Source of the DNA: Acidianus hospitalis
GTDB taxonomy: Archaea; Thermoproteota; Thermoprotei_A; Sulfolobales; Sulfolobaceae
Length of the DNA stretch: 40,013 nt
Reading direction: 5' to 3'
Assembly (NCBI GenBank): GCA_046533895.1
Contig: JAWDOK010000010.1
Coordinates: 1-40,013, forward strand
Position 1 is the stretch's first letter. Every line of letters starts with the position of its first letter. This document shows, piece by piece, positions 36,284-40,013 of the stretch. The notes beneath the pieces are model-generated. The model made no database searches and was not told where the DNA came from. It saw only the letters and a list, made by a program, of their open reading frames with translations. Made by a program: the position numbers and the translations under genes.

Positions 36284-37516
36284 ATGAAGCTAATAAGGGA
36301 TCCAATACATGGCTATATAGAAATTTCCGATAAGATGAATAAAATTATTTCCGACCCATATTTTCAAAGACTAAGATATATTAAACAAACTGCAATGGCT
36401 TACATGGTTTATCCTAGTATGTTACATTCAAGATTTGAACACAGTCTGGGCGTAATGCATTTAGCTAGGGAATTTGCTACATACGTAATTTCTAACAGTG
36501 GATTAAAAGATGAAGAAGGACTTATACAGATGATAGCTTTAACAGGATTACTCCATGACATAGGTCATGTAGCTTTTTCTCACACTTTTGAGAATTTTTT
36601 GCTATTAGCTAATCAAGTTTACGGATTAAAAGTCAAGGAAGAAGGTAAGAAAACTCACGTAAATTATGGCACGTACTTAATAGAGAATGTACTAGGAAGT
36701 ATAATTGATAAGGAATTTACCGAGTTCTATCCGGATCCTGTAAAATTTATTATAGACGTTTTAAAGGAGAGTCCTAGAAATTATGAGGAAAAATTAGCTT
36801 TATCGCTAATTTCAAATTATGTTGATGCTGATAGGAGTGATTATTTATTAAGAGATTCATATTATGCTGGAGTAAGTTACGGTAGGTTTGATATAGAAAG
36901 ACTAAAGAGATTTCTAGTTTTTATAGATGGAAAACTTGCAATTTATAGTAAAGCCACTCCAATAGTTGAGCAATTTTTACTTTCTAGAATGTACATGTTT
37001 GAGAATGTATATTTCCATAGTGTTACTGGAGTATATAACGCTATATTATCTCACGCAATGGTAGAAATGCTTGAAAAGAATATTATTAGTCTTCCTACGG
37101 AGCCTAAAGACTTCTTACAACTTTTGGACATAGAAATTTACTCTAATTTAGATAAAGTAAAGGAAGAATTTAAGAACGCAATAATGTTTAGACAAGGATA
37201 TAAAAGGATAAAATACGACATAACTGGTAAATGTCTAGAGAAATTTAACGAAATTAAAGGCGAGATTTATGAAGATATGAAGGAGAGTCAAGGGCTTTTT
37301 CTATACCACGAGTTTAACGATGTGCCATATGAAGAGAAAGAAGAAGCTGTTTACATCTTTGATGGGGAGAGAGTTGAAAAATTAACATCTGTTTCGCCAA
37401 TAATTAGGTCGTTAAGCGAGATAAAGAAAGCGGTAATTGCTTATAGCAGTAAGGCAGAAAAAGTTGCTGAAAAATATGAAAATGTGATTCAAGAATGCAA
37501 AACCTTGGGTCCTTGA
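36284..37516 (+). CDS. HD-domain phosphohydrolase (SAMHD1/dNTPase-like)
   Basis: This is a 410-residue protein. The HD metal site is complete: RFEHSLGVMHLA, LLHDIGHVAFSHTFE, and the later aspartate in ISNYVDADRSDYLLRD. LIRDPIHGYIEI at the start is typical of the COG1078 family, which includes dNTP triphosphohydrolases and SAMHD1. It may hydrolyse dNTPs or other nucleotides, consistent with its partner nucleoside phosphorylase two bases upstream. Substrate is not proven. The 3' end overlaps the convergent decarboxylase gene by 28 bases. Confidence 0.88.
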   Translation: MKLIRDPIHGYIEISDKMNKIISDPYFQRLRYIKQTAMAYMVYPSMLHSRFEHSLGVMHLAREFATYVISNSGLKDEEGLIQMIALTGLLHDIGHVAFSHTFENFLLLANQVYGLKVKEEGKKTHVNYGTYLIENVLGSIIDKEFTEFYPDPVKFIIDVLKESPRNYEEKLALSLISNYVDADRSDYLLRDSYYAGVSYGRFDIERLKRFLVFIDGKLAIYSKATPIVEQFLLSRMYMFENVYFHSVTGVYNAILSHAMVEMLEKNIISLPTEPKDFLQLLDIEIYSNLDKVKEEFKNAIMFRQGYKRIKYDITGKCLEKFNEIKGEIYEDMKESQGLFLYHEFNDVPYEEKEEAVYIFDGERVEKLTSVSPIIRSLSEIKKAVIAYSSKAEKVAEKYENVIQECKTLGP

Positions 37517-38463
37517 CCTGGTGAAGTTATTATATATTTTAAATTAAGATTTTGAAGGAAGTTTATTACTTCTTTCATGTGTTTCTTTGTAGTAAAAATA
37601 TGGGGATTAGGCCCGGCATCAAAAGTGTAACCTGCGTGTCCAAAATCTTGCACCCATCTCATTATCTTAAACGACATATCGTTAAGATAGAAAAAGGAAG
37701 GCCAAGAATCTAAAATCACTGCATGCATGCTATTACTATGCCTCATTGTTAACTCGAAAAATTTCTCTTCATCTTTTTTCCTTATGCTTTCTATAACGTC
37801 ATTAAATGTTTCTTTTATAAAATCTAACCTACATTTCATTAAATAAGAGGATCTAGTAGAAACTTCCATGCCCTCCCTAGATGATACTCCTTTCTTTTCA
37901 TCACTAACTATTGCTATAATATCAACAAGGTCTTCCCAGTAGTTAGGAGGGAAAATTTGATAACAAAAAGAATCTTCGCCGTCTTCTCTTTCTCCTTTTT
38001 CCCACACAACAAATCCTCCTTCCGTGCTCCTACATGCACTTCCGGAACCTATTCTCGCTATTTTAGAAAGTTCCTTTTGAGTTAAGCTTAAACCTAAGGC
38101 TTCATTACTAGCGTAAACTAATGCTGCAATACCTGCAGCTGATGATGCTAAACCAGAAGATGGAGGAAAATTTGTTGTTGAGATTACTTTAGCGAACAAG
38201 CTCTTGCCATAAATTTTTCTGAAAATATTAAGAACTCTTCCTGCGTAATTTAAAGTCTCCTTTTCGCTCAGTTTCTTTCCGTTTATTATTACTTCATCTT
38301 TTGAGAATTCCTCGCTAAATATAACCTTTGTTCTTGCGTACAGATTATCGAGGCTTATCGAAATTGAAGAGTTCAAGGGAAGATTGAGTTCAGCATTCCT
38401 TTTTCCCCAGTATTTAACTATTGCAATATTTGAAGGTGCTATAGCTTCTCCTTCAAGTTTCAT
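37489..38463 (-). CDS. mvaD: Diphosphomevalonate decarboxylase
   Basis: This 324-residue GHMP-fold enzyme makes isopentenyl diphosphate from diphosphomevalonate. IAPSNIAIVKYWGKRNAELN is the family signature, PLNSSISISLDNL follows, and the ATP loop is PPSSGLASSAAGIAAL. The catalytic aspartate segment is SMHAVILDSWPSFFYLND, and the C-terminus is TFDAGPNPHIF. Sulfolobales are among the few archaea with the genuine decarboxylase. The start overlaps the phosphomevalonate kinase stop by 11 bases. Confidence 0.93.
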   Translation of the reverse strand: MKLEGEAIAPSNIAIVKYWGKRNAELNLPLNSSISISLDNLYARTKVIFSEEFSKDEVIINGKKLSEKETLNYAGRVLNIFRKIYGKSLFAKVISTTNFPPSSGLASSAAGIAALVYASNEALGLSLTQKELSKIARIGSGSACRSTEGGFVVWEKGEREDGEDSFCYQIFPPNYWEDLVDIIAIVSDEKKGVSSREGMEVSTRSSYLMKCRLDFIKETFNDVIESIRKKDEEKFFELTMRHSNSMHAVILDSWPSFFYLNDMSFKIMRWVQDFGHAGYTFDAGPNPHIFTTKKHMKEVINFLQNLNLKYIITSPGQGPKVLHS

Positions 38464-39403
38464 TTAGACCATCATCTTCTTTGATTTCAATTAATTTTAA
38501 TCCTTTTTCTTTCCATTTTTTCCTCACTTCGTCTAAATTTTCCCCAAGTGCAAATATTACATCCCCTCCACCTGCCCCTGGCAATAAAGATATGTAAGCA
38601 CCGTTATCTTCAGCAATTTTTATTAGTTCCTTATCCTCTTCGCTCTGCAATTTAACGCCAATAACATCTTCTGCTACAACATTTAGTAAATCTCTAGCTA
38701 ATTTAGCATGCTGAGAGGCTTCATCTACTTTGCCTAGCTTAAGTAGTTTTATTGCTGTATCGTTCTCAATGTTAATTTCTCGTAAAAATTCGATAAACTT
38801 TTCGTCATCTTTCTTTTCAATAAACATTTTAACTAAATTTACGGTCTCTGAGCTTCTTCCAGTGAATCCTAAAATCATGTCATATTTATTTCCTAGTCTT
38901 AATCTTTCTATTTTCCAATCACGCTTATTAAGGTCAGTAAACCTCTTATAAATTATACTTCCATATACTGCGGCAGCTATATCGAATCCGCTTCCTATTC
39001 CCTTTTGTCTAATGAAATTTGCCTCCTGAGCCAATAAATGAATTTCATCAGTGTCTATTCTTCCTTTAATTTGTTTATATAAGCATGCTGTAAGAGTTAC
39101 TGTAGCAGCAGATGAACTTCCTAAACCTGTTTTTTTACCGTTTATCTGAAAATCTTCATCATTAAATAGTCTTATTTTAAGCCTCGGAATATCTCCAAGG
39201 TGATTCTTTATTACATTCACTACACTTTCTATAAGCTCATTTCCCTTCTCATAAAATGTTCCATAAGTAGTTTCAAATATTAGTTTATCAGAAGGGGTTG
39301 CCTCACACTTTACTCTCTTATTTATTGCAATTACGTGAGATAATCCTCCAAATACTACTGCATAACTTCCTATCCAAAGTACTTTTCCTGGAGCAGATAT
39401 CAT
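38453..39403 (-). CDS. Phosphomevalonate kinase
   Basis: This is a 316-residue GHMP kinase. It opens MISAPGKVLWIGSYAVVFGG, typical of phosphomevalonate kinases. The ATP loop is KTGLGSSSAATVTL near residues 91-104, and GIGSGFDIAAAVYGSIIYKR and LLPGAGGGDVIFAL complete the family pattern. With the next gene it converts phosphomevalonate to isopentenyl diphosphate. It starts only 34 bases from the divergent winged-helix gene, so their promoters overlap. Confidence 0.92.
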   Translation of the reverse strand: MISAPGKVLWIGSYAVVFGGLSHVIAINKRVKCEATPSDKLIFETTYGTFYEKGNELIESVVNVIKNHLGDIPRLKIRLFNDEDFQINGKKTGLGSSSAATVTLTACLYKQIKGRIDTDEIHLLAQEANFIRQKGIGSGFDIAAAVYGSIIYKRFTDLNKRDWKIERLRLGNKYDMILGFTGRSSETVNLVKMFIEKKDDEKFIEFLREINIENDTAIKLLKLGKVDEASQHAKLARDLLNVVAEDVIGVKLQSEEDKELIKIAEDNGAYISLLPGAGGGDVIFALGENLDEVRKKWKEKGLKLIEIKEDDGLNET

Positions 39404-39437
39404 CGGATTTATTATTCTGCTGTAGTAGAAATATGTG

Positions 39438-40013
39438 ATGGATTTTCTAGATAAGAAAAAAAGATTAGTATTAATCGCAATAGCGCAAAAGGGAACATCG
39501 GGTTTAACTTACGACGAGTTATTATCGACTTTCCTAATTTTCATGACAAGGAATACGCTACAAAGTATAATCGAGGATCTCTACTTTTCAGGCTACATTA
39601 ATATATTGAGGGATGATAAGGAAGTTAGACTAATAGCGAGCAGGAAAGTAAGAAGTAGTTTAGTTGCTTTGGATTTCCAGAGATATAAATTATTGAAATT
39701 TCTTGAGGAAGTTAAGAAAAAATCGGAGGAAATTTCAAAACTACAGGACAAGAATTCTCAGCTCGAAGAAATTAAAAAAATAGGTAAGGAGGGATTAGAG
39801 CTAATCTCCTCAGGGCTTTTAACATTGTATAAAGAGTTTCCAGAGTTTACAATTCCAGAATATATTGAAATAGTAGAAGTAATAAATAATGAGGTCTTAG
39901 CTAAGTTGTCTCCTTTGATAACCCAACAGATGACAGAAGAAGATTTGAAACAATTTTTGAATTTAACATCAAAGTATTTAGGAGAAAAGGAAGCTGAGGT
40001 TCTAAGTGAAGCT
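39438..40013 (+). CDS. Winged-helix protein with coiled coil, cut by the window end
   Basis: The frame from ATG 39438 (a GTG lies one codon earlier) is open for 192 codons to the window edge. Residues 5-65 look like a winged helix (RLVLIAIAQKGTSGLTYDEL, then TLQSIIEDLYFSGYINIL with a wing RDDKEVRLIASRK). Residues about 85-115 are coiled-coil-like (LEEVKKKSEEISKLQDKNSQ). The rest is helical. The true length and function are unknown. It is divergent from the phosphomevalonate kinase gene. Confidence 0.7.
   Translation, partial: MDFLDKKKRLVLIAIAQKGTSGLTYDELLSTFLIFMTRNTLQSIIEDLYFSGYINILRDDKEVRLIASRKVRSSLVALDFQRYKLLKFLEEVKKKSEEISKLQDKNSQLEEIKKIGKEGLELISSGLLTLYKEFPEFTIPEYIEIVEVINNEVLAKLSPLITQQMTEEDLKQFLNLTSKYLGEKEAEVLSEA

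Overview
The window reads as chromosome of a thermoacidophilic crenarchaeon of the order Sulfolobales. This rests on AT-rich DNA, on many genes whose TATA-like box lies about 25 bases before the start codon (short-leader or leaderless transcripts), and on family content: separate catalytic and editing threonyl-tRNA synthetases, a glutaminase-QueC fusion, an SSV-type integrase fragment beside a tRNA gene, an Alg13/14-like (Agl24-type) enzyme, the mevalonate pathway with phosphomevalonate kinase and diphosphomevalonate decarboxylase, and a 236-residue methylthioadenosine phosphorylase very like the Sulfolobus enzyme. The genus cannot be fixed by eye; an Acidianus, Sulfurisphaera or Saccharolobus relative would fit.

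Layout. Bases 1-7200 are accessory in character: a frameshifted methyltransferase, a CARF-PIN protein (candidate cyclic-oligoadenylate-controlled nuclease), membrane and surface proteins, a decayed metallo-beta-lactamase gene, a DMT transporter, and a winged-helix gene facing a pair that includes a small ParA-like ATPase. Bases 7275-13492 hold a tight minus-strand operon: aCPSF2/RNase J-like nuclease, ThrRS editing protein, mevalonate kinase, glmS and a GlmU-like sugar nucleotidyltransferase, with NAC and an XRE-family regulator next to it. Bases 14615-18584 carry tRNA-Pro(CGG), tRNA-Ala(GGC) with a decayed integrase N-terminal fragment at its 3' end, threonine synthase, an ammonium transporter, and tRNA-Ala(CGC) in inverted orientation.

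Bases 18592-26596 hold a PsiE-like membrane protein, arginine deiminase, a second ParA-like ATPase, an MMPL/RND transporter, a glycosyltransferase, a universal stress protein and small unknowns. Bases 26593-31215 hold the GAT-QueC archaeosine enzyme, an intron-containing tRNA-Thr(GGT), a sugar nucleotidyltransferase, and the thrS(catalytic)-ogt pair. Bases 31257-34704 form a plus-strand operon of Agl24-like glycosyltransferase, an endonuclease III-like protein lacking its catalytic aspartate, sucC and sucD. The right end holds an AbrB-type regulator, methylthioadenosine phosphorylase with an HD phosphohydrolase, phosphomevalonate kinase with diphosphomevalonate decarboxylase, and a winged-helix protein cut by the window edge.

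Functional links: mevalonate kinase (10.1-11.1 kb) and phosphomevalonate kinase/decarboxylase (37.5-39.4 kb) supply three successive steps to isopentenyl diphosphate. GlmS, the GlmU-like enzyme and the Agl24-like enzyme fit UDP-GlcNAc supply and N-glycan core assembly. The two ThrRS proteins and tRNA-Thr lie within 20 kb. No CRISPR array, cas operon, insertion sequence, rRNA or intact mobile element was seen. The best leads are the CARF-PIN protein, the integrase scar at tRNA-Ala, the HhH glycosylase with a substituted catalytic residue, and sucD without a standard start codon.
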